A stretch of 64,000 nt of DNA from Maratus speciosus (taxonomy: Eukaryota; Arthropoda; Arachnida; Araneae; Salticidae). Positions within the stretch are counted from its first letter, which is position 1, and the number at the start of each line of letters is the position of its first letter. The translations under genes and the position numbers were made by a program. The notes beneath the pieces were generated by a model that saw only the letters and a program-made list of their open reading frames with translations, was not told the origin of the DNA and ran no database searches. This document shows, one piece after another, positions 1-11,700 of the stretch. The DNA lies in the NCBI GenBank assembly GCA_963932465.1, contig OZ010800.1, positions 30,258,852-30,322,851 on the forward strand, in the 5' to 3' direction.

Positions 1-1176
1 TAATATTAGCATTTTGAAAATTAAAACTATGGCCGGAATCCCAAGAGTGCTTGGCAATAGAAGATTTAGAAAATTCTTGATTGATTACATAACGCGAGTG
101 TTCTTTTAAGCGGATTTCGAGATTCCTTTTAGTTTCACCAATATAAGATAAATCACAACCATTACAAGGAACTTTATAAATTCCCCATTTACGATGATCA
201 GGAACAGGAGATTTAGTGGAGGGGAATTTGAATTTATTGACAGGTTTAAAGATAATGTTAAAATTGAAACGCTGTAAAACTTTAGCTAACTTGAAACATA
301 AAGGAGGATAAAAGGGGAGGACAACCAAATTATCAGGCTTGCTTTTGATAGATTTGGAAAGAGTAGAACTATTAGATGGTCTATTGAATTTCTTCACAGC
401 ATTATTGATAACAGAAGGATTAAAACCTCTTTTGACAGAACAATTTGACCCCCTTTATCAGCTTTAGTAATAATAAGATTATCATTGGACTTAAGCTCAT
501 TCAGAGCGATATTTTAAGAACGAGAAAGATTAGGTTTAAATTTTGAATTATTAGAAGAAATAGTATCAGCAAGGATGTGACGAAGAGTTTCTTTTTGAAA
601 AGGAGTGACTTTACTATGTTTAAAGGAAGACTCAATAGGAGCAATCAATTTAGTGAGAGAAGGTTTGCAAGACTGAGAAAAATTTAAACCAAGATCTAAA
701 ATGCTTTTTTGCTCAGGAGTTAACATGTGAGAGGAGAGATTAACGATGCAGTTCTCATTTGATAGGATCTTATATGAAAATTGAGACTTATTTTGCTTAT
801 TGCACAACGAAGAAAACTTTTTATCAAGCTTATTTTGATGAGCAGTTTTGAAAGTAAGTAGAGAAGACCAACCTTTATTTTCAATATCACAGAAATTGTC
901 AAGATTTTTACTGAGGAACAAATGAAGGTCATAAAGCTCTTCTTCAATTTTGGAGAGAGTATGCCGAACATCTTGAATACAGGCTCTTAAAATAATAAAA
1001 TGTGAACGAACCATAGCTTTTGAAACTCTAACAGAGCTACTAACAGAACATTTAAGTTGAATAAAATTGGGAATAACATTATTTTTCTTGCAATTTTGAA
1101 GAAAATTTAAGTGTTTAAGAAATTCCACACGCTTACGTCTGAGTTTAGTAAATCTGTTAAATTGAGCAGTAAACAT
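1..1176 (-). pseudogene. Penelope-like element ORF, copy with internal deletion and a stop
   Basis: Minus-strand copy of the PLE protein that is intact at 17595-19928. The start matches the ATG at 1176 (MFTAQFNRFTK). The amino-terminal domain is open down to 514, where a CAA codon of the intact copy has become TAA. The reading resumes to about 440 and then jumps: the sequence at about 437-441 joins the GGQIVL segment before the RT directly to the region after the RT, so the whole RT core including the YVDD box is missing. Bases 1-437 encode the linker and part of the GIY-YIG domain, and the window edge cuts off the C-terminus. Family assignment is firm from the near-identical intact copy; the copy cannot make a working RT. 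Confidence 0.88.
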
Positions 1177-1592
1177 AATAGCAATCCAAAAATAAACAAA
1201 GTACAAATGTAGAATACTAAACTATAAATAAGACATAAAAAATAAATTAGCAAATAAATTAATCAATGAAAAAAAAAATACAAATATAGAATACTAAACT
1301 ATAAATAAGACATAATAAATTAATCAATAAGATAAATAAAGAATAAACAACATACAGATATAGAATATTAAACTATGAAAAGACATAAAAATAAATAAGC
1401 AAATAAATTAATCAATAAGATAAATAAAGAGCTAAAACAATGCAAAAAGTACTTACATACAAAAGGGAATGGGTGGAAAAGTATAAAATGTTGAAATGCC
1501 AGAAGAAGCACAATCAAAGAAAATAAGTTAAAACTGGTGTGAATGACTAAGAACAAACAATCTTCTTGAAACACCATCAAAAATTTGTAAAT
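1177..1592 (-). repeat. PLE 5' leader with short AT-rich tandem units
   Basis: Leader of the minus-strand PLE copy. A unit of about 60-70 bp recurs roughly three times, marked by tagaatactaaactataaa (around 1207-1230, 1280-1300 and 1358-1375). The equivalent plus-strand leader at 17182-17594 shows the same units plus simple repeats. The short ORFs here are not credible genes. Confidence 0.7.
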
Positions 1593-1636
1593 GCGCTAGG
1601 CCTTTCGAAAGATTTGAGTCTTTCTTCGTCAGGCGC
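1593..1636 (-). ncRNA. Hammerhead-ribozyme-like motif in PLE pseudo-LTR
   Basis: On the minus strand: stem I half GCGC, core CTGACGA, one extra A, stem II GAAAGA/TCTTTC with loop CTCAAA, then GAAA, palindromic AGGCCT (stem III), A at the cleavage position, and GCGC closing stem I. The core bases match the hammerhead consensus except for the extra A between the core and stem II. PLE families are known to carry hammerheads with very short stem III. The loop differs from the other copies while both stem II strands are kept. Confidence 0.62.
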
Positions 1637-1938
1637 AAAAAAAGACGTCCTTCTACTATGAAAGCAGAGGCAAGACTAAAATGAGAGACAAGGGAAAGGA
1701 AACAAGCTGAAGAAACAGCCAATAGGAAGTTAGAAATCAAAAGCCAATAGGAAAGTAAAAGACAACAGCCTATCACAGAAGAGAATAATCAAAACAAAAG
1801 AACACAAAGTAGGAGGTGCGAAAAATGGGAGGGGGAAAATACATATAATCCAATATGGGAACACATGAAATTAAAAATGAATAAATAAATGAATAATATA
1901 TATTTAAAAAAACAGACTAATAATAATACAAAAATAAA
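1637..1938 (-). repeat. PLE 3' UTR / pseudo-LTR segment
   Basis: Matches in reverse the 3' UTR of the plus-strand PLE copies, including the CCAATAGG boxes near 1719-1751. It links the 3' fragment at 1939-2573 head to tail with the copy at 1-1592, so the two minus-strand copies are a tandem dimer sharing this segment. Confidence 0.75.
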
Positions 1939-2573
1939 TTAAATGGTAGTACTGAAAAGGTTTTTCCAAGCTGCAGAGAGCATTGTGGAATCAGATTTAT
2001 CATTAACAATAACATCACGATTAAGATAAATAGCTAAATTTTCAAGAAAGTCCAATTCAGAGATACTATTGGCATTAGAGATAATATTAGCATTTTGAAA
2101 ATTAAAACTATGGCCGGAATCCCAAGAGTGCTTGGCAATAGAAGATTTAGAAAATTCTTCATTGATTACATAACGCGAGTGTTCATTTAAGCGGATTTCG
2201 AGATTCCTTTTAGTTTGACCAATATAAGATAAATCACAACCATTACAAGGAACTTTATAAATTCCCAATTTACGAAAATCAGGAACAGGAGATTTAGTGG
2301 AGGGGAATTTGAATTTATTGACTGGTTTAAAGATAATGTTAAAATTGAAACGCCGTAAAACTTTAGCTAACTTGAAACATAAAGGAGGATAAAAGGGGAG
2401 GACAACCAATTTATCAGGTTTGCTTTTGATAGATTTGGAAAGAGTAGAACTATTAGATGGTCTATTGAATTTCTTCACAGCATTATTGATAACAGAAGGA
2501 TTAAAACCTCTTTTGACAGCAACGGTTTTTAAGTAATTAAGCTCTTCCTTAAGGGATACAGAATCGGAACAAA
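1939..2573 (-). pseudogene. PLE 3' fragment: linker and GIY-YIG endonuclease domain
   Basis: Open minus-strand frame ending at the TAA at 1939-1941, identical in layout to the C-terminal third of the intact PLE protein. It has GIYKVPCNGC, then SYIGQTKRN, RLNEH and the LENLAIYLN segment, which carry the GIY, YIG, Arg and Glu landmarks of the endonuclease. It lacks the RT and amino-terminal domains because the copy stops at 2573/2574, where the sequence switches abruptly to the plus-strand copy. The apparent ATG at 2613 lies beyond that junction and is an artefact. Confidence 0.88.
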
Positions 2574-4346
2574 TAGTAAAGTCACTCCTTTTCAAAAAGA
2601 AACTCTTCGTCACATCCTTGCTGATACTATTTCTTCTAATAATTCAAAATTTAAACCTAATCTTTCTCGTTCTCAAAATATCGCTCTGAATGAGCTTAAG
2701 TCCAATGATAATCTTATTATTACTAAAGATGATAAAGGGGGTCAAATTGTTCTTATGGATAAAAAAGATTATTCTGATAAAGTCTATGCTCTCTTATCTG
2801 AAGGTCCTTATGTTGAAGTTAAAAAAGATCCTACTAATTCGCATCTTTCCACTCTCAAAAATGCTGTTAAGAATTCTGTTATTTTAAATGACAATACTAA
2901 ATATAGTGTTACTCCTTCTTCAGCCATTTGTGCTCGTTTTTATGCTTTGCCTAAAGTTCATAAAACCAATATCCCCTTAAGACCTATCGTCTCTAATATT
3001 GGTACTGTTACTTATCCTCTTGCCAAATTTTTAACATCCATTTTTTCTCCGTTATTCATTTCTAATACTCATACGATAAAAAATTCTTATGATTTTGTTA
3101 GTAAATTAAAAAATATTAACCCATCCAATTGTTCTATGCTTTCTCTTGATGTCAAATCTTTATTTACGAATGTTCCAATTGAAGGTGCTCTTTCTTGCTT
3201 GGAAAAAAGGTTACGTGAATTTCATTTCTCTGATATTGAAGTCCAAGATTTTGTTAAATTAACCAAAATTTGCATCACTCAAACTACTTTTGAATTTGAT
3301 AATAAATTTTTCAAACAATCAGATGGCTTAAGTATGGGTAATCCTTTATCTCCAATTCTTTGTGATATTTATATGCATTATTTTGAGGAAAAATTATTAA
3401 ATCTGGTTAATTTTAAATGTTGGATGCGTTATGTCGACGATACTTTTGTTTTAGTTGATAATCCTTTTGATATATCTACCATTCTTCATACTGTCAATTC
3501 TATCGACCCACATATTCAGTTTACTTTTGAATTAGAAAATTGTAATAAACTTCCTTTCCTTGATGTTTTAGTTACCAAATGCGATTCTTCTTTCAAAACT
3601 TGTGTTTATAGAAAACCTTTTTCAGTTTCTAACCCACCTCATGCTCTCTCAAATCATCCTGTCAACCAAAAAATCGGTGTTTTTTACACGTACGTAAATC
3701 GTGCTCTCAAAATTTGTTCCGCTTCTGTATCCCTTAAGGAAGAGCTTAATTACTTAAAAACCGTTGCTGTCAAAAGAGGTTTTAATCCTTCTGTTATCAA
3801 TAATGCTGTGAAGAAATTCAATAGACCATCTAATAGTTCTACTCTTTCCAAATCTATCAAAAGCAAACCTGATAATTTGGTTGTCCTCCCCTTTTATCCT
3901 CCTTTATGTTTCATGCTAGCTAAAGTTTTTCGGCGTTTCAATTTTAACATTATCTTTAAACCTGTCAATAAATTCAAATTACCCTCCACTAAATCTCCTG
4001 TTCCTGATCTTCAAAATGGGGAATTTATAAAGTTCCTTGTAATGGTTGTGATTTATCTTATATTGGTCAAACTAAAAGGAATCTCGAAATCCGCTTAAAA
4101 GAACACTCGCGTTATGTAATCAATCAAGAATTTTCTAAATCTTCTATTGCCAAGCACTCTTGGGATTCCGGCCATAGTTTTAATTTTCAAAATGCTAATA
4201 TTATCTCTAAGGCCAATAGTATCTCTGAATTGGACTTTCTTGAAAATTTAGCTATTTATCTTAATCGTGATGTTATTGTTAATGATAAATCTGATTCCAC
4301 AATGCTCTCTGCAGCTTGGAAAAACCTTTTCAGTACTACCATTTAA
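2574..4346 (+). pseudogene. PLE RT/endonuclease, 5'-truncated and frameshifted
   Basis: Plus-strand PLE copy starting abruptly inside the amino-terminal domain (KVTPFQKETLRHIL). The frame stays open through the RT: YALPKVHK, the LDVKSLF aspartate motif, GLSMGNPLSP and RYVDDTF are all present. Near 4012 one base is missing compared with the intact copy (tcaaaatgggg), so the frame ends at 4098 and the GIY-YIG domain continues in another frame to the stop at 4344-4346. The 5' end is an inverted junction with the minus-strand fragment at 1939-2573, with no spacer. Confidence 0.9.
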
Positions 4347-4655
4347 TTTATTTTTGTATTATTATTAGTCTGTTTTTTTTTTTTTAAATATATATTATTC
4401 ATTTATTTATTCATTTTTAATTTCATGTGTTCCCATATTGGATTATATGTATTTTCCCCCCTCCCATTTTTTGCCCCTCCTACTTTGTGTTCTTTTGTTT
4501 TGATTATTCTCTTCTGTGATAGGCTGTTGTCTTTTACTTTCCTATTGGCTGTTGATTTCTAACTTCCTATTGGCTGTTTCTTCAGCTTGTTTCCTCTCCC
4601 TTGTCTCTCATTTCAGTCTTGCCTCTGCTTTCATAGTAGAAGGACGTCTTTTTTT

Positions 4656-4699
4656 GCGCCTGACGAAGAAAGACTCAGATCTTTCGAAAGGTCTAGCGC
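4656..4699 (+). ncRNA. Hammerhead-ribozyme-like motif in PLE pseudo-LTR
   Basis: GCGC, CTGACGA, A, stem II GAAAGA/TCTTTC with loop CTCAGA, GAAA, AGGTCT, A, GCGC. Stem III is AGGTCT here rather than AGGCCT; it can still pair with one G-T wobble. The predicted cleavage would follow the A at 4695. Confidence 0.6.
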
Positions 4700-4743
4700 A
4701 TTTACAAATTTTTGATGGTGTTTCAAGAAGATTGTTTGTTCTT

Positions 4744-5769
4744 AATAGTTGCTTTGTTGATTAGACAATGCTTAGGGAGGTTTTAGTTTATTGCGTATCA
4801 TTCTACGTTGCTTAGTTATTGAATTATGGGGTAATGTTTTACAATCAGATGGACCCAATACGAATGATCAGCCTTAAAAAAAGTTTTATTGGATGAATTT
4901 TGTCAGTTTGTTTGTTTGCATTGTTAGTTACATAATTTTTCAGGGTTTATTTTATTAATTGTATATTGTACTATCATTCTTTACCAAATACTACTGTGAT
5001 TGGTCAATTAAAAGTGTTATGACCTTAATAGCTAAAAATTTGTCTGCATATTAGAAAATATAATAGCACAATGGCGTTCATATGGTTTTCAGCAGTGCGA
5101 AAGGACATTCCAGCTAAGGTTCCATATTACTTTATACACTGTTAAAAATAAAGGTTTAACTTTGAACAAAAATCTGCTGAAAACGAGAGGTTTCACCAAT
5201 TTTCCCGTTAAAATAAAAATGACTGGAAAAGAAAATTATATGCTGGATGCACAATAACCGGGTTTACAGTTCTACGTTTAGTTATCGTTGAGTGGCATCA
5301 CATCACGATCACGCCACAAGCTAAACTTTAATGGCGCCTCAAGCGTCAACATGAATATCGCTTATTTTGGATTTATCTCCCCATCAAACCTTGAAATACA
5401 AGTAAGTACACTAGTAGCTATATTTTATTCTATTGTTAGTACACATTATAATGTTTTGCGGAAACTCCCTTGCACAAAATTTATATTTTACCTGTAAATA
5501 TTAGATTAGCAATTTGCTTAAGCCTAAAATAGTACCGGTTCTACATTGCATCCGGAGCGAAATAAACCACTATTTTAAAGCTATTAATAACTTGAGTTTA
5601 ATAACTTAGTTCAGTTCAAAGATTTATACACGCGAAATTGTTTTTCGATTTCAGATATTTTTGTTTGTTGATGTTTTTAATTTATGAATGCCTCGCTATC
5701 ATTAATGCTTGTCATACGCATTGAAGTCCTTACTACAACATGATATACATATATATGTTTGCAAAACAG
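4744..5769. other. Unassigned AT-rich sequence between PLE and satellite
   Basis: The PLE composite ends near 4743, after tttgttctt, judging by the end of the second composite. No protein family, RNA or clear terminal repeat was recognised from there to the satellite. The 69-codon frame at 5288-5497 has no recognisable motif. Confidence 0.5.
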
Positions 5770-8700
5770 AATTTTTTACATTACTTAAAAGCATATTTAC
5801 AGGATTTTATGTAGCTAAATTAAGTATTAAAAAAGGTTTATATGATTTTTTAAACCATTCATTTTCCAAGATTTAATGAAATCAATAAAAACTAATGGTT
5901 GCCTTTTTTTTATGAGATTGCTATATAATTTAAATTCAAAATTATCTTTATTTTGTAAGTAATGGATATATGAAGACATACGAAACAAACGCCACCTGTA
6001 TTACAATGAATATTTTGATATTTTAAAACATTAAATTAGATGAAAAATAAAAATCGTGAAATGCAAATTCTGGTTTGTGTGTGAGATTATAATTTTAAAT
6101 TTATAATTAGCTGTATCTTCTAAGTAAAATAATGTATATCTGCAGTTGGAGGTTCCTGAAAAGTGTGTTAGAAGATACATTTTGATATTTTTAAAATGTT
6201 AAATTTGTAAGAAACATAAAACCATGAAATGCAAATTTTGGTTTTTGAAAATATACTATTATAAATTTATGACATATAACTGTATAACTGTTTTTACATT
6301 GTGCATTATATATAGCTCAATAAATATTAAAAAGGTTTATATGATTTATTAAACAATTTGTTTTTTAAAAATGAAACCATAAAAACAGGTGGTCGCTTTT
6401 TTTAAAATTATGAGATTATAATTTTAAATTCATAATTAGCTGCATCTTCTAAGTAAAGTAATGGAGGTCTGTAGCTATAAGACCTTCAAGTCTGTTAGAA
6501 GGTACATTTTGATATTTTTAAAACTTTAAATTTATTTAAAACTTAAAACCGTGAAATGCAAATTTTGGTTTTTGAAAATATACCATTACAAAATTACGAC
6601 ACATAATTGTATAACTGTTTTTTACATTGCTAAAGCATGTTTAATAATGCATTATATATAGCTCAATAAATATTGAAAAGGTTTATATGATTTATTAAAC
6701 AATTCGTTTTTCAAAAAAATATGAAATCCATATAATACACAGGTGGTCGCTTTAAGAAAAAAATTCTATAAGATTATACAATTTTAAATTCATAATTAGC
6801 TGTATATTCTAAGTAAAGTAATGGATATCTGCAGTTGAAGGTTTCTGAAAAGTGTGTTAGAAGATACATTTTGATACTTTTTAAATGTTAAATTTGTAAA
6901 AAACTTAAAACCGTGAAAAGCAAATTTTGGTTTTTTGTGAAAATATACCATTACAAAATTATGACATATAATTGTATAACTGTTTTTACATTGTGCATTA
7001 TTTATACCTTAATAAATATTAAAAAAGTTTATATAATTTATTAAACAATTTTTTTTTTTCAAAAATAAATGAAATCCATATAATAAACAGGTGGTGAGCT
7101 TTTTTTAAAAAAAAAAAAATATGATATTATAATTTTAAAATCATAATTAGCTGTATCTTCTAAGTAAAGTAATAGAAATTTGTAACTATTGAAATCTCGA
7201 GCTCTGTTTGAAGGTACATTTTGATATTTTTAAAATTTTAAATTTGTTTAAAACTTAAAACCGTGAAATGCAAATTTTGGTTTTTGAAAATATACCTTTA
7301 GAAAATTATGACACATAATTGTATAACTGTTTTTTACATTGCTAAAGCGTGTTTAATAATGCATTATATATAGCTCAATAAATATTGAAAAGTTTTATAT
7401 GATTTATTAAACAATTCGTTTTTCAAAAATAAATGAAACCCATATAATAAACAGGTGGTCGCTTTTTGTTTTAAATTATGAGATTATAATTTTAAATTTA
7501 TAATTAGCTGTATTTTCTAAGTAAAGTAATGGAATTCTGTAGCTATAAAACCTCCAAGTCTGTTAGAAGGTACATTTTGGTATTTTTAAAACCTTAAATT
7601 TGTTAAAAAATTAAAACGGTGAAACGCAAATTTTGGTTTTTGAAAATATACCATTACAAAATTATGACATATAATTATATAACTGTTTTTACATTGCTAA
7701 AAGCATGTTTAATAATTCATTATATATAGCTCAGTAAATATTGAAAAGGTTTATATGATTTATTAAACAATTCGTTTTTCAAAAAAATATGAAATCCATA
7801 TAATAAACAGGTGGTCGCTTTTTAAAAAAAATCTATGAGATTATACAATTTTAAATTCATAATTAGCTGTATCTTCTAAGTAAAGTAATGTATATCTTCA
7901 TTTGGAGGTTTCTGAAAAGGGTGTTAGAAGATACATTTTGATATTTTAAAAATGTTAAATTTGTAAAAAACTTAAAACCGTGAAAAGCAAATTTTGGTTT
8001 TTGAAAATATACTATTACAAATTTATGACATATAATTGTATAACTGTTTTTACATTGTGCATTATGTATAGCTCAATAAATATTAAAAAGCTTTATATGA
8101 TTTATTAAACAATTTGTTTTTTAAAAATGAAACCATAAAAACAGGTAGTCACTTTTTTAAAAATTATGAGATTATAATTTTAAATTCATAATTAGCTGTG
8201 TCTTCTAAGTACAGTAATGGAGATTTGTAGCTATAAGACTTCCAAGTCTGTTAGCAGGTACATTTTGATATTTTTAAAACTTTAAATTTGTTTAAAACTT
8301 AAAACCGTGAAATGCAAATTTTGGTTTTTGAAAATATACCATTACAAAAGTAACACATAATTGTATAACTGTTTTTTACATTGCTAAAGCATATTTAATA
8401 ATACATTATATAAAGCTCAATAAGTATTGAAAAGGTTTATATGATTTATCAAACAATTCGTTTTTCAAAAAAAATATGAAATCCATACTATAAACAGATG
8501 GTCGCTTTTTAAAAAAATTCTGTAAGATTATACAATTTTAAATTCATAATTAGCTGTATCTTCTAAGTAAAGTAATGGATATCTGCAGTTGGAGGTTTCT
8601 GAAAAGTGTGTTAGAAGATACATTTTGATACTTTTTAAATGTTAAATTTGTAAAAAATTTAAAACTGTGAAACGCAATTTTTTTTTTTGAAAATATACTA

Positions 8701-11700
8701 TTACAAAATTATGACATATATCTGTATAACTGTTTTTTACTTTGTTAAAGCATGTTTATTAATGCATTATATATAGATCAATAAATATTAAAAAGGTTTA
8801 TATGATTTATTAAACAATTTGTTTTTTAAAAATAAAACCATAAAAACAGATGGTCGCTTTTTTTTAATTATGAGATTATAATTTTAAATTCAAAATTAGC
8901 TGTATCTTCTATGTAAAGTAATGGAGATCTGTAGTTATAAGACCTCCAAGTCTGTTAGAAGGTACATTTTGATATTTTTAAAACCTTAAATTTGTTAAAA
9001 AATTAAAACGGTGAAACGCAAATTTTGGTTTTTGAAAATATACCATTACAAAATTATGACACATAATTGTATAACTGTTTTTTACATTGCTAAAGCGTGT
9101 TTAATAATGCATTATATATAGCTCAATAAATATTGAAAAGGTTTATATGATTTATTAAACAATTCGTTTTTCAAAAATAAATGAATCCCATATAATAAAC
9201 AGGTGGTCGCTTTTTGTTTTAAATTATGAGATTATAATTTTAAATTTTTGATTAGCTGTATTTTCTAAGTAAAGTAATGGAGTTCTGTAGCTATAAATCC
9301 TCCAAGTCTGTTAGAAGGTACATTTTGGTATTTTTAAAACCTTAAATTTGTTAAAAAATTAAAACGGTGAAACGCAAATTTTGGTTTTTGAAAATATACC
9401 ATTACAAAATTATGACATATAATTATATAACTGTTTTTACATTGCTAAAAGCATGTTTAATAATTCATTATATATAGCTCAGTAAATATTGAAAAGATTT
9501 ATATGATTTATTAAACAATTCGTTTTTCAAAAAAATATGAAATCCATATAATAAACAGGTGGTCGCTTTAAAAAAAAAAAAAAATCTATGAGATTATACA
9601 ATTTTAAATTCATAATTAGCTGTATCTTCTAAGTAAAGTAATGGATATCTGCATTTGGAGGTTTCTGAAAAGGGTGTTAGAAGATACATTTTGATATTTT
9701 AAAAATGTTAAATTTGTAAAAAACTTAAAACCGTGAAAAGCAAATTTTGGTTTTTGAAAATATACTATTACAAATTTATGACATATAATTGTATAACTGT
9801 TTTTACATTGTGCATTATATATAGCTCAATAAGTATTAAAAAGGTTTGTATGATTTATTAAGCAATTTGTTTTTTAAAAATGAAACCATAAAAACAGGTG
9901 GTCGCTTTTTAAAAAATTATGAGATTATAATTTTAAATTCATAATTAGCTGTGTCTTCTAAGTACAGTAATGGAGATCTGTAGCTATAAGACTTCCAAGT
10001 CTGTTAGAAGGTACATTTTGATATTTTTAAAACTTTAAATTTGTTTAAAACTTAAAACCGTGAAATGCAAATTTTGGTTTTTGAAAATATACCATTACAA
10101 AAGTAACACATAATTGTATAACTGTTTTTTACATTGCTAAAGCATGTTTAATAATACATTATATATAGCTCAATAAGTATTGAAAAGGTTTATATGATTT
10201 ATCAAACAATTCATTTTTCAAAAAAAATATGAAATCCATAATATAAAGAGATGGTCGCTTTTTAAAAAAATTCTGTAAGATTATACAATTTTAAATTCAT
10301 AATTAGCTGTATCTTCTAAGTAAAGTAATGGATATCTGCAGTTGGAGGTTTCTGAAAAGTGTGTTAGAAGATACATTTTGATACTTTTTAAATGTTAAAT
10401 TTGTAAAAAATTTAAAACTGTGAAACGCAATTTTTTTTTGAAAATATACTATTACAAAATTATGACATATATCTGTATAACTGTTTTTTACTTTGTTAAA
10501 GCATGTTTATTAATGCATTATATATAGATCAATAAATATTAAAAAGGTTTATATGATTTATTAAACAATTTGTTTTTTAAAAATAAAACCATAAAAACAG
10601 ATGGTCGCTTTTTTTTAATTATGAGATTATAATTTTAAATTCAAAATTAGCTGTATCTTCTATGTAAAGTAATGGAGATCTGTAGTTATAAGACCTCCAA
10701 GTCTGTTAGAAGGTACATTTTGATATTTTTAAAACCTTAAATTTGTTAAAAAATTAAAACGGTGAAACGCAAATTTTGGTTTTTGAAAATATACCATTAC
10801 AAAATTATGACACATAATTGTATAACTGTTTTTTACATTGCTAAAGCGTGTTTAATAATGCATTATATATAGCTCAATAAATATTGAAAAGGTTTATATG
10901 ATTTATTAAACAATTCGTTTTTCAAAAATAAATGAATCCCATATAATAAACAGGTGGTCGCTTTTTGTTTTAAATTATGAGATTATAATTTTAAATTTTT
11001 GATTAGCTGTATTTTCTAAGTAAAGTAATGGAGTTCTGTAGCTATAAATCCTCCAAGTCTGTTAGAAGGTACATTTTGGTATTTTTAAAACCTTAAATTT
11101 GTTAAAAAATTAAAACGGTGAAACGCAAATTTTGGTTTTTGAAAATATACCATTACAAAATTATGACATATAATTATATAACTGTTTTTACATTGCTAAA
11201 AGCATGTTTAATAATTCATTATATATAGCTCAGTAAATATTGAAAAGATTTATATGATTTATTAAACAATTCGTTTTTCAAAAAAATATGAAATCCATAT
11301 AATAAACAGGTGGTCGCTTTAAAAAAAAAAAAAAATCTATGAGATTATACAATTTTAAATTCATAATTAGCTGTATCTTCTAAGTAAAGTAATGGATATC
11401 TGCATTTGGAGGTTTCTGAAAAGGGTGTTAGAAGATACATTTTGATATTTTAAAAATGTTAAATTTGTAAAAAACTTAAAACCGTGAAAAGCAAATTTTG
11501 GTTTTTGAAAATATACTATTACAAATTTATGACATATAATTGTATAACTGTTTTTACATTGTGCATTATATATAGCTCAATAAGTATTAAAAAGGTTTGT
11601 ATGATTTATTAAGCAATTTGTTTTTTAAAAATGAAACCATAAAAACAGGTGGTCGCTTTTTAAAAAATTATGAGATTATAATTTTAAATTCATAATTAGC

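Noticed and set aside
1939..2613. Complete 224-residue gene starting at 2613
   Set aside because: The ATG and first residues come from the oppositely oriented PLE copy beyond the 2573/2574 junction.
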